Origin: Balanoglossus misakiensis
Taxonomy: Eukaryota; Hemichordata
DNA: 64,000 bases
Direction: 5' to 3'
Assembly (NCBI GenBank): GCA_040954595.2
Contig: CM082583.2
Span: 3,844,001 to 3,908,000 of the forward strand
Both the position numbers and the translations under genes were made by a program. Below, piece by piece: positions 17,571-28,959 of the stretch. A model generated the notes under the pieces. The model was not told where the DNA came from, made no database searches, and saw only the letters and a program-made list of their open reading frames with translations. Each line of letters opens with the position of its first letter. Within the stretch, counting starts at the first letter, position 1.

Positions 17571-19007
17571 ATGGAAGGGGAAAATCCAAGTGAGATTGAG
17601 AACAAGTCAGACGGAGACAAGAAGAAGTATGCTGCAGCTGTGTGTGTGTGTTACTCCAAGGTTGCTGGAGAAACAGTGACTGGCTCATCTGAAATGTCAT
17701 CCAGTCTGGGCTCGTGTACAAGTGAGCAAGCAACACAGTCCAACCCCATGCACTCGGGAAGTACAATGGCGGATGATATACACCCACAGATACTTGTTAT
17801 TTCGAGAAACAAGGACGGTTATCAGATCAGTAAAAATAACAATATTTTAGAGTTGAGTTCAGATGCTGCATCGAATGGTAGAAATGACAACTGTGATGTT
17901 GCTGACATTGAAATTGACGACATCGAGGAAGATGATGAGGATGATGATGATGGAAATACTGATGATGACAATGATGGTGATATGGTTGATGCGGACAGTG
18001 ACGGTAGCAGTAGTCAAGACGGGGAAAGAGAGAGCGAAAGACAAGTGTGTATTCAAACGATATCATCCCGTAGTGTGGAAACTCTTACCAACATGACTAT
18101 ACAGAATGTCATGCAGACCACCACGAACATGTCAAGCTCTCGTAGTCGTCTCAATTCACAGAGAGAGTTGTACGTGCTTTTAATTGCTGAAAGCATGGTG
18201 GATAATGCGATTAATAATGTGCTGGAGAGTCTGGGGATGTCCCCTCCGGGAGTGAGACGAATCGTAAATGCCGGAATTGCCACAGCTATCCGACAGCAAG
18301 GTTTGAGACTGAACTCCGGGAATAGATCCTCCAGGCGAGATGCCAAGACATCTAGAAGTTCCTCCAAGACAGGTGAACAAACAACGCAACGAGCGTTGTT
18401 ATCGCATTGTCGAAGCAGAGCGGATGTCTGTAGTAGACTGCTAGTAAATGCGACACAGTTAGGAAAACAGTGCAATCTTCACTGTGACAGTAAGCAGACA
18501 TCCAAAACAGGAGATAAGGTGGCGATAGCTGGTGCCAACTCCACACCTGGAACCAGCAAGTCATTCCAGCTAATTAAAGAGGAAGGAAGTGATCAAAAAG
18601 CCGATTCCAGTGCTCAGGGCAGTGATCCCAAGGGGAAGAGACTCGTCAATGGAAGGAAAAGAAAATTCCGGACTAAGGAACAAAGTGCAACTCCATGTAA
18701 AGCCATGAAAACGACTGCGGAAGATAAAAGTTGTGCAGCTTCAGAATCTCACATCAAACCTTTGGACAAAGATGGCTGCCAGGACCAGACAGCAACGGGT
18801 TCAGCAAACTCTTCCAAGGATGCGTGTGCATGTAGCAGTGATCAGCCAGCTGCATGTAGTCATGGCTTTTTGCAACACAGCGCCGTTAAAACAGATGTTA
18901 TGAATGAAAAAACAGTAGTAGACGGGTGCTTGGATCCGTGTTTTAAAGATGTCGAGGATGAAGCCTTAATGTGTGCCATAAATGAACAAGGACTCTTTAT
19001 GAAGTGA
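17571..19007 (+). CDS. Acidic 478-residue protein with AKAP-like PKA-RII-binding helix
   Basis: A single uninterrupted coding exon. I do not recognise an orthologue. In order it has a polar N-terminus; a very acidic stretch (about residues 120-150, runs of Asp/Glu such as IDDIEEDDEDDDDG); a Ser-rich stretch; a predicted amphipathic helix at about residues 200-221 (LIAESMVDNAINNVLESLG); then a long Ser/Lys/Thr-rich, apparently disordered tail with basic patches such as NGRKRKFR. The helix has hydrophobic residues at spacing i, i+1, i+4, i+5 through L-I, M-V, A-I, V-L, L and shares VDNAI with the designed RII-binding peptide AKAP-IS. That suggests anchoring of protein kinase A regulatory subunits. 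Role and location are inferred, not known. A poly(A) signal AATAAA lies at 19696-19701. Confidence 0.8.
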   Translation: MEGENPSEIENKSDGDKKKYAAAVCVCYSKVAGETVTGSSEMSSSLGSCTSEQATQSNPMHSGSTMADDIHPQILVISRNKDGYQISKNNNILELSSDAASNGRNDNCDVADIEIDDIEEDDEDDDDGNTDDDNDGDMVDADSDGSSSQDGERESERQVCIQTISSRSVETLTNMTIQNVMQTTTNMSSSRSRLNSQRELYVLLIAESMVDNAINNVLESLGMSPPGVRRIVNAGIATAIRQQGLRLNSGNRSSRRDAKTSRSSSKTGEQTTQRALLSHCRSRADVCSRLLVNATQLGKQCNLHCDSKQTSKTGDKVAIAGANSTPGTSKSFQLIKEEGSDQKADSSAQGSDPKGKRLVNGRKRKFRTKEQSATPCKAMKTTAEDKSCAASESHIKPLDKDGCQDQTATGSANSSKDACACSSDQPAACSHGFLQHSAVKTDVMNEKTVVDGCLDPCFKDVEDEALMCAINEQGLFMK

Positions 19008-19695
19008 AGGAGCTTCAAAATGAGGCGGCATTTGTTGTTGTTGTTGAAGAACATCCTCTGAAATTCCGCATTTAGAATACTCACTTCAATTCAATGATAC
19101 TTCATTCATCAAAAAAAATGGGCGATTACATGTAAAGCCCCAGTAATGCGCTATATGCTAACTTTGGACTTGGTAACTACACAAGGTGTAAAACACCTTT
19201 ATCATTGCAACAGAGCGTGTTTTTGCTGGACACTGAGACACTATGATGTCATACATGTTAGCATCATTTTGAGTGTTGCTTGGCAAGTTGGTTACTCGCT
19301 GCTTCAAGTTGATCGGCAAGTTTTAGTCCCGTATGTATTGCCTGTGTGTTTTAAGACTTTAAATTTTATGGGAGGGGGTGCAGTGTCCTCCCCAGGATTG
19401 TTGGCAAACATGGTGGCTAATTTGAATATTAATTTGCATAAATATTTACATAAATTAACATACCATGGGGGGGGGAGCCGTTTGGCATTTCCATTCAAGC
19501 CACCTTCATTTAGCAGTATGTGTTATACAATTTTTTGAGATACATAGTTTTTTTTAAACTTTGGTCAGATAATAAACTGACACCACAGCCATGTTTTACT
19601 TATGCAGTGTATTGTATCTGCTATCAACAAGTAAAATTATGCTGACCAGTACATTATCATGTTTTCATGTGACTGTATACGTTGGAAATTCTGAC

Positions 19696-19701
19696 AATAA
19701 A
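19696..19701 (+). terminator. Poly(A) signal AATAAA of the AKAP-like gene
   Basis: AATAAA about 690 bases after the stop codon, in CTGACAATAAAGGTAA. The 3' UTR would then span 19008 to about 19720. No closer canonical signal is obvious. Confidence 0.45.
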
Positions 19702-19719
19702 GGTAATTTACTTGTACTG

Positions 19720-21130
19720 ATATGTTGCCACTTGTGCTAGAGAAATTGATATTTGAGTACAATTATCTGTACAAACACATATGACAAGCAACTTCTTTCA
19801 ATCAGCCCAGGGATAGAGACAGACAGACAGACACTCACCAACCACACCAACTGGCAGTTAATAAAAGAATAGCTGGTTCTCTTTCTAACAGCTTTCAGGA
19901 CTGTGAGGTTGATATAAGATACATGCATACCAATTTTCAAAGCATTTTTCAAGCTAATTTGCATATTTTGGGGAATGACAACTTCGTTTGAACAAACTTC
20001 CATCTACAGCCCAGCATGCATCTACACACCAGTTATCGAGGTGGTAAGCGCAGTTTTTTTGATGTGGACGGACATACACACAGCCATCCATGCATACAGG
20101 TGCAACCGGTCCCATAAGGTCCCATGGTGTATATACATATACCAAATGGGACCTAATAAAAATATGCATAATCTGCCAATACCCCTTTGTACTGCTGTCA
20201 AGATATTAAGATCAAAGTGAACTTTTGAAGTGCAATGAGTCAGGAATGAAAATTTGGGGAGGGTGGAAAATTGACCCACAACTGAGGAACAGTTTACTAT
20301 TTTTGTTAGATGACACTTCCTTGCATTGTTATGTATCATTGTTGATTGTTTGTGCTGACGTGCTGTATTGTTATGTGACTTCTTGTTTTTACAATGTAAC
20401 TGACCATGTAAGTACATGTACTACATATTTGACCTATGATCATGCATGCTTTTCCTAAAATGTGTTGAACACTGGATATTTTTTCCAACGTATTTTCAAC
20501 ATAGATTTACAGTTAATATATATTCATGAAAATCATATGAAAGATTGAATGACAATAATTTAAAGTTATTAACCTATTCTTCGATATCAAATGACGTCAG
20601 ACACGCTCAGACGGCAGTTACGTTGGCATTCGAATTTCCAGCTGACGGGCAACTTCGTCTACGTGGTCCAGACAAAAACTGTGCAGATGAAACTCCATGA
20701 GGCTGATAAGACAACGTACCTGATACATGTTAGGTGTCTGGCAGTTCTAAAGTAAAAACATGCTTAGAAAAACTTTTACTGGATGATGAAATATTGCTTG
20801 CCCGTCATCTGAAAATGACAATGCCATGGGCCACATGGCCAGATCACGTGATTGATAGTTAAGAATGTTTTCTTCTCGGAAAAACGGATTATACAAACCA
20901 AGTCGTGATAGTAGTCTGACGTTTTCACATTTGCATATTAACTCTTACCATAATGCATTTTCAGATGGCAGATATATGCTTAGATTCGTGGCTATTGCAT
21001 TAGGTGGCCAGATGGACAGGATGTTCTGCAGGCAAAACTCTTATGTGACATACACGTCTAACCAAGAAAAGACCTTAGCATAATTTCACCTGGGATTATA
21101 AATCTCGTGATTTCAGTATTTTGACCAGGT
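19720..21130. other. Intergenic: repeats only
   Basis: No gene recognised. It holds a (CAGA)n tract at 19817-19834, an imperfect palindrome with GGTCCCATGGTG and CAAATGGGACC at about 20118-20153, a perfect CRE-type octamer TGACGTCA at 20592-20599, and an inverted repeat pairing GGCATTCGAATTTCCAGCTG (about 20625) with sequence ending near 20828. The last looks like a degenerate MITE. Confidence 0.4.
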
Positions 21131-21141
21131 GGAGTATATAC

Positions 21142-21149
21142 TATAAATA
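21142..21149 (+). promoter_or_regulatory. TATA box of the C-type lectin gene
   Basis: TATAAATA sits about 30 bp before TTTAACAACCTTCCG, the likely 5' UTR exon that ends at the donor TTTGAG|GTAAGA (21216). The next exon starts after TTTATTTCACAG at 21575, 13 bases before the start codon. A TATA box suits a tissue-specific secreted product. Confidence 0.55.
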
Positions 21150-21587
21150 GGGGGACTGCTTATGCTTATTTAACAACCTTCCGAAACGAGTTGGATATCT
21201 TTTGCAGCTATTTGAGGTAAGAAACACTCAAAAATTATTTGCTGTACAGATCTGTTATCAGTTTTTATCGAAGATTTGCAAGTTATTGCCACAGACTGAT
21301 CTATACCGATGGCGATGCTTTAATGTTTGGGCAGTGTTACACTTGCTTCTAATTTTTACTTTTTCAATTATATTATATTCAAAGCAATCAAGACATCCTA
21401 ATAGATCAATGATACATGTATATTAATTTTTACAACTGGTGTGAAATTGAAGATTGCATAGAAGAGTTTAGTATAGCTAAAATTTAGAGCTCTCTCAAAA
21501 CATTTTCTTAATACATGTCATGATTCTGTTCTTACGATTATCAAACACTTTCTCTGCTAATGTTTATTTCACAGAAATAAAAACACC

Positions 21588-24053
21588 ATGGTTTCGATCT
21601 TCTGTTTCCTGATTGTCTGTTCTATTTATGTGTTTGATGTCGAATCAAGTACAGTATGTCAGTCTTCATATTACTCTTAAATGTTAAATTACTTGTGTTT
21701 GCAATTTTTCACAGTAAAATATGAAGAACATCTTAACATATGCGATCTAGCCAATCACAGATTTTCAGTGGGTGGCACACATGAAAATAGAGTGCCACCG
21801 TATGTTCCTTACAACACATGCGATTTTTGCCATTTATTGACATGTAAATTGGAGGTGACTGTGTACCTTTAAAGCCCATACATATAAAATCAATACAGAA
21901 AAAGGCGAAAATAAATAGTCGCAAACAGTCACCTCAGTTGATTTCGCGAAAACATTCCCATTTTACAGTAAATCTTATAATACTTTTAAAATAGTGGCCT
22001 CCGCTGTTTTACAAATAATCTTGTTTTAACCTGCAGGGACATTCACCCTGTGGTCCAAGCGTAATAACGGTAATTTGGTTCATTTTCATATTTTTGTTGT
22101 TGCATATTTTCTGTGATTATAACTAGGACCTCTGCACAGGATCTGTGTTGTACAGAAGTTATTTCCACGAGAGTGTATTACACAGTAGTACTTTCACAAT
22201 CGGGTCCGGCGAGTGACATTATATCAAATTATCCACATGCTGTAAATTGTCATCTTTTGGTTTTGTTTTCTGGACCACAGAAATAGCTTTTCTCGTGATT
22301 ATTGGAACATGATGTGATGTCATATTTCTGCTATTTCGCAATATGCCTGAAAGAACATAATTGAATTGCAGTTGTACAATATTTGTATTTGAAATTCATG
22401 TTCCTTGTCTTTCTCTTCCTGTATTCGTTTTTTTTTTATGCTGAGAAAGTATGATTACCAAGGTAAGATGCAATTTTATACATAGATCCAATTATTGCTT
22501 CTGACAATTGTGCGTAACTATAAATGATTGATGTGTGTGTATCTGTCAAACAGCTATGAGGTGCAGTATGCAAAAAATTAAAAAAAAAGAGTACGCGCTC
22601 AAGCTGGGAAAATCATGTCAACTTTCTTCTTTTATAATAACGACCGCGGAATTGGTGTTGATTAAAACTTTTTTTACCGTGTTCATTGATGGACATAAAT
22701 CTCTGTATGAAAATACATTGTAATGTCATATCACTTGCGTTCCGCCGTATATGTATGTTTCTGCATACGATTGTAGGATACAGCTCTCTGAAAACTAAAG
22801 ACGATGACTGCATGTGCATAAAGTATGAATATTACTGTCAGCAACCTGACGGCGAGTACTATCAGGAAGCCGAAAATTTCTGCAAAGCGAGATGCTTAGT
22901 GACTGGAGGGTCCTTCGGTAGACTTGCAATTCTCAACAGTCAAGAACGGTACGACCACGTCCTGAACCATATCATCGATAACCAACTGGACAATGAGGAT
23001 TGTATTCCAAACTATGGTTTCTGGATCGGTCTGACGGATCGCTTCACAGAAGGGAGCTTCATCTGGGCTGATGGCGAGGCCCTGTGCCCGGGTGAATTTA
23101 GTGCCTGGGCCCCCGGGGAACCCAATAACAACACCAACAAGAATCCCACAGAGGGGCAAGATTGTGTTCAGTTATGGTAAGAGGACTCCGTGATAATAAC
23201 CATATTATTGCCTAGTTTATGTTATATGACGTTGGATATTACAGATTTTGATTATTTTATCCAAATTTCATTATTACTATTGTGAATTTTAAGATATTAA
23301 AAGGTAACACCAGACCGAAATCTTAAAATTCATTAGTGAGCAGCCTAACCATAGACACTGTCTATGGCCTAACTGATTAATAATCAGACAGAAACTATAG
23401 ATATTTTGCTTATATGTAAATCAATATTTGACGAATAACTCATTTAACATGTAACATCTACAAACAAAACCAGTCATCGAGTCTTAAATATTGCAAGAAA
23501 TTGGTGTGCATATTGTAGTATATGGACACGATTATTAATGTGATGTGGTAGGGAATATACTGGCCATAATGGTGGATCTGTACAACTGTACTGTTTTTGA
23601 TAATGTGGTCAAGTAGAAAATAAGTAATGTTATTCCTACAGGTTTCGATTTGGTCACAATGGCTTATGGGATGATGAATATTGTGCCGTACGTTCAAAAG
23701 GCTTTGTGTGTGAAATTCAAGGTAAGAATCAGATATCTGTCTGCTTCACTGTCGTATCAAGTGTAGATTGTATACAGACATGACAGTCCCTTCTCATTTT
23801 TGCATGCCTGAGTATTTATACAGATGGGTTTGTTTGAGTATTGGCACATGTGCGTGTGTCACAATGTGTGAGACACACAGACAAACAAGTGAAACATAGA
23901 CAGGTAAAACAAAGGCAAGCTGATAGAGACTTAAACTATAGTCAGAAATCATTACTGTACTACTGTACTGTCAATGTATATTATTTTCATACGGCTTTGT
24001 TATTATTTTCAGATCCATGCTGCAGCACTTTCCCATCTTCTGGAGGCAAGTAA
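21588..24053 (+). CDS. Secreted C-type lectin, single CTLD with EPN motif, complete
   Basis: Coding exons: 21588-21653 (signal peptide, hydrophobic FCFLIVCSIYVF), 22037-22069, a 13-nt microexon 22450-22462, 22777-23176, 23642-23721 and 24013-24053 (stop 24051-24053). They sum to 633 nt, 210 residues, all in phase. The CTLD covers about residues 50-198: cysteines of the long form, FWIGLTD, WAPGEPNNN and LWDDEYC..GFVCEIQ. EPN together with WDD corresponds to calcium site 2; EPN usually goes with mannose-type sugar binding, although the canonical WND is WDD here. A short tail DPCCSTFPSSGGK follows. No membrane segment: a soluble lectin, perhaps for innate immunity. AATAAA at 24255-24260 may be the poly(A) signal. 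Confidence 0.88.
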
Positions 24054-24059
24054 AGCTTT

Positions 24060-25538
24060 TGATCATGCAGTAACTAGGCGTCGACCGTGGAACATGCCCC
24101 ATTTGACAATCAGCCAGTCAAATATGAGATTGTAGCATAGACTCTTAATTTTAATTGCATGCAGATATTGTAATTCATCATTTTGATGGAGCAGAACTTA
24201 ATTTTAGTAAATGAAGGATTACCTGGAAGTTTATCAATTTAGAATGCTATTAGAAATAAAATTATACTGGTACTATATTAAATGCACATCGTATTGTGTG
24301 AGGCTTTCATTAATATGCAAGTGCGAGTATGTGTGTATGGGCCTGCAAACAATGTTTCAAAGTAACGAAGAAGTCTATGCAGGATTTCATGTACTTAAGC
24401 TTCCCCTTATAAATATGTACTTGCAAAAATAATTTCCCAAACAACCTGACCAGTTGTTGTGTCTCAGATATTTGGGTATTTTCAGAATGTTTTTCGCTTC
24501 ATATGCATATGCTGGTAGTGACGATTTATTTTGAAAATTCTCCTGATCCCATACACAAGTACAATACACAATACTGATGTAATTATCAGATGTTGTTCTC
24601 AACTATTGCAGCAGGTGGACATCCATCTATTCAGGACACATACATACATGCATACATACATACAGACTGAATGACCCCCAAATGAACACACGAAAGGTAC
24701 CTCTGTTATACATATACCAAATAAGAACAAAAACTTCTGATTTCTCAATATAAAAAGACAAGCATGGACAATCTCAACTCTTTGGTTTCAAGATTACTTC
24801 ATCAAACTTTCATGTGGAAGATTACCTTCCTATATCATGAATAAGAATTCTACTTTAAAAAGTAGTTAACAGAGAGTTCCACAAACATTTCTCACAGAGT
24901 TTGAAAGACAATGTTACCAGTGGAAGCCCACTGAAGTCTTTGTATTAATCTATGTCCTTGATGCTGATTTTCATATTAAAATATTTCTGCAGAAACATAT
25001 TTCAAATAATCTCCTGACATGAATAAAATTTTCTGTTGCGCAAGGCAAATATGATGAAATAGTAAAAAATTACTTTGATTCATTACTGTTTGGATATAAT
25101 TTGTAATTTGCATATAATATACATATATTTTCATATTATAATAGTATCAAAAGTCTACTTTGAACAATTGGAATATATACAGGCATTTTTTGCATGATTA
25201 AAAATATCATCATGAAATTCCAAAATAGTGATTTTATAAAAAGCAATATAGTGGCCAAAAGTTTCCCCCAGAAATGGACATAATGGCAATGCATTGGAAC
25301 ACATTTCTCTTGTAAATATAAGTTACACTACATAAGGCACTAATATCCTACTACACACACTTTCTAGTTCTTGTGAATATCTGTGAATTTATGGCAACCG
25401 GTAATTTATGAGATTATGTATTTTCTGGTGAATGCAGATCACCTGATTCACGATTCAACTACAGATTTAAACCATTTTCGTGACATGTCTCCATCTATGG
25501 AGAACTTCATATTTTCAGCAATCTCTTTATGAAAGTCT
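24060..25538. other. Lectin 3' UTR and intergenic sequence before the myosin stop
   Basis: AT-rich sequence. AATAAA at 24255-24260 may end the lectin transcript; the myosin 3' UTR must run leftward from 25539. A CATA-type microsatellite lies at about 24638-24665. No coding exon recognised. Confidence 0.4.
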
Positions 25539-28500
25539 TCACTTTTTCCCATCACGCATATTTCCACCACTTCTTTGATAAATTTGTTGATCTCTCTGTA
25601 AAGGAAATACAAAATATACATCTTGTTGTGAATTTGTAAATTGCCAAAACAGCGAATCATAACAACACTGGCAGAAAAGCTGAACAAGTGACCGATACAG
25701 TTCCACTGTGATACTTTGCATTATTATACATCTAGTGCCGAGAACAATAGATTTTGGCGTGCAATAAAAAGCCGTACGGAACGGTACGTACGGAACGCGC
25801 GTTAAATAAGCCTTAGTTTCAAGGCGCCCCAAACTCACCGTGTACAGGTATGCGCTGTTATGCGGACGGTTTCAAGGCGCCCGCATTCCAACGCACGTGC
25901 GCACACGTAAACAAAAAACAAAGATGGCTGCTCACTGAGTCAACTGAGCGGTTTTTGATCGATTGTATCGGCATTTTGGGCGTTTTGAAAGCCAAGTAAC
26001 ATGCAACACAAGAACTAACGGAGATGTAAGATGTATAATAATAAGGTTATTACGAAAATACCGCAAAGTATGCACTCGGACATTAGCGCAGCGCATCGCC
26101 CTCCGCTACGCGTCGGGCGATACTCAGCGCTAATGTCCTCGTGCATACTTTGCGGTATTTTCGTAATAACCTCATATTATATACAAGAAAGCTGCTTCAG
26201 AATTAAATGGCACACATTTCTTCAGATTTGGAAAAACTTGACAGCAAAGTTAAAATTGCGATGCCGTAAAATTACCCCTTGGAACCTGCATACCAAATTT
26301 GAAAGCAATCGGACCAGTGGCTTCAGATTTTTTGTCCAAATGATGACAGATGCTGATGGACAATCAATCACCCTATCTCTGATAAGCTCATTGTCATTGA
26401 CAGGCGAGCGAAAAATTCAGGATTTTAGGGTACACATGCGGGTTCTGAATGACCTTTGCAAACGATCTGTAGCCATCCAGTTATTTTTATTTGTGAATAT
26501 TCAGCATTATTATACATCTAGTGCCGAGAACAATAGATTTTGGCGTGCAATAAAAAGCCGTACGGAACGGTACGTACGGAACGCGCGTTAAATAAGCCTT
26601 AGTTTCAAGGCGCCCCAAACTCACCGTGTACAGGTATGCGCTGTTATGCGGACGGTTTCAAGGCGCCCGCATTCCAACGCACGTGCGCACACGTAAACAA
26701 AAAAGAAAGATGGCTGCTCACTGAGTCAACTGAGCGGTTTTCGATCGATTGAATCGGCATTTTGGGCGTTTTGAAAGCCAAGTAACATGCAACACTAGAA
26801 CTAACGGAGATGTAAGATGTATAATAATAAGGTTATTACGAAAATACCGCAAAGTATGCACTCGGACATTAGCGCAGCGCATCGCCCTCCGCTACGCGTC
26901 GGGCGATACTCAGCGCTAATGTCCTCGTGCATACTTTGCGGTATTTTCGTAATAACCTCATATTACTTTCAATCCATTTCCATGAACACTGCATGCATCA
27001 CTCATGAAGTCTGCATGGCACAGATCCTGCACAAAGGGTCATGAAAATTATCATATAAATTTGTTATCACACTAAACAACATGAAATATTGCATCACCTG
27101 CTGACGGATCAAACTAAGGTAAGGGCTTTGACTTGTCTGACTTGTGGTTGTGGTGGATGGTGGTACTGGCGGTGGTGGTCGAGCAGGAGCTCTTCCTTTT
27201 TTCTCTGGTAATTTGGGACTTTTTGGTCGATTTCTGTCTGGTAATGGTGGAGCAATGAATGAACTGTCTCCTTGTCTCTGTGTCAAACCAGAAATGTAAC
27301 TATTAAAGACATGATGATGCAAGCTGTATGTACATGACCAGAGTCTATGAGTTTAGATAAAAATTGCGATATTTAAAGTAGCTTTCTACAAAAGTTTTAT
27401 TCCACTGGTTGAAATTCATGTGCACACTGACTTCCATACTGTCTGAAAGACACAACTAAACTACTGTCAAACATGATATTTCGCGAGTTGAAATTTCGCG
27501 ATATCGAGAGAGGCCACTGTTACGCGAGTATTAATTTTTGAGTTTAACAATGTAGTACATCACACATTGTTCTTTCACAACTATATTTACCCCAGTCTTT
27601 ATTTTCGCGTTTTTTTGGCTCTCGCGTATTTCGGGTAAATTTATTGCTCACGGAAATAACATGTTTTACAGTATGTCTTACAATTTCTGGCCAATTCAAA
27701 AATGTGACTTTTGTGTTACACTGTTATCACAGTAATTGACCCAGTCATGTGCCAATTTTGACTCAATATGTAAAACAGGAAATCTAATACTTCAAGCAAA
27801 CTTACTTCAGACGTGGTGTTTGTTCTTGAAGCAGGCAATGGTGGTGGAGGCCTCACAGCAGGAGCCCGCACTGAACCAAGCAACTCAGCATAGTCAGCCA
27901 GCTCACCCTCTTTCTGCAAAGAAAATGAAAAGATTCATGAAAATGCACTTTGACACAGAACATCGTCATGTTCAAAATAATCACCTTTCATCAGCAAAGT
28001 GAGATGAATTTTGTGATTGAAACCTAGTTTCCCTCTACAGCTATACTAAACTAGCTGAGCTGAGATAATCACACTTGATGTTCAAGAAAGTCTCAGTCTG
28101 TCTCTTTATTTGGGACATTAGATTTTCGTTCTATAAATGCAGCACAATAAATACATGATTTGTAACAGAAAATACTGACTGTGGAAACTTAATCAGTGTG
28201 ATTAAGATATTTTAAAAATCAGGAGTTTTACTTCAAATAAAAACAGTCTTTCAAAGTGTGTTAAGTCAATAACGCAATTTTCTGTATAAATTCATTTTAA
28301 TCGAAAAAGGGTAACTCCATACCTGTCCACATGGCTCTTTTAAAATGTCTCCGTATGGTGAGATTGGATTCTGAAAAAAAGGAAAAGATATAAGAACAAA
28401 ATTCCAAACCCAAACCCAGCAGTCTTCTACTTTCTATTTCATACTAAAATCAACTAAAATTTGGACAGAGGGTGACAAAATGCCTTTATTTCTCAAGAGA

Positions 28501-28865
28501 CTAAAACATTACACCTGTCCAATTTCCCGACACCATAGAACTATATTTCCCTTCACTTCGCTTACAACCAGTATAAACTTACCTTCTGATGATAAAGTAC
28601 CAATGCTGCCAAACTCAGATGAACTTTGGGTTCTCCAACAACAACGTATTTACCACTGGGAGTCTGGTCAATCATAAAATGTTTGCATCTTTCTTTCACT
28701 CTAAGAAAAAAAAGAAAAGATGTTTCTGAGGCTAAGAATCCACTGAACCTAAATGTTTTCATTTGATACAGCATTCAGCTTTATCATGATGTGTAGGCAG
28801 GAGAAGTATATGTGCATGACTCTGTTACCACCATCACCAATGCCACTACTACTTTCACCACCACC

Positions 28866-28959
<94 letters not shown>

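Larger units (their letters stand above)
25539..28322 (-). other. Proline-rich C-terminal exons 28-30 of the myosin
   Basis: Exons 27806-27913, 27098-27277 and 25539-25595. Exon 28 includes [10 protein letters not shown] and [10 protein letters not shown]; exon 29 includes [20 protein letters not shown] and [10 protein letters not shown], several PxxP sites likely to bind SH3 or Nck-type domains. The last exon, chosen by phase, adds [18 protein letters not shown] and stops. It is separated from exon 29 by a 1.5-kb intron that holds the twin foldback repeats, so the true end is less sure than the rest. Another frame of the last exon is open for longer but cannot be reached in phase. Confidence 0.75.

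Noticed and set aside
19146-19538. 130-residue plus-strand open frame after the AKAP-like gene
   Set aside because: Lies in the probable 3' UTR, composition not protein-like, no family recognised.
25448-25595. Alternative reading of the last myosin exon as a helical tail ([12 protein letters not shown] and on)
   Set aside because: Open and protein-like, but the preceding exon ends in phase 0 and leads into the frame that stops at 25539.
26031-26591. 186-residue open frame on the plus strand
   Set aside because: It runs through the palindrome of one 462-bp repeat into the next copy; matches nothing and lies inside a myosin intron on the opposite strand.
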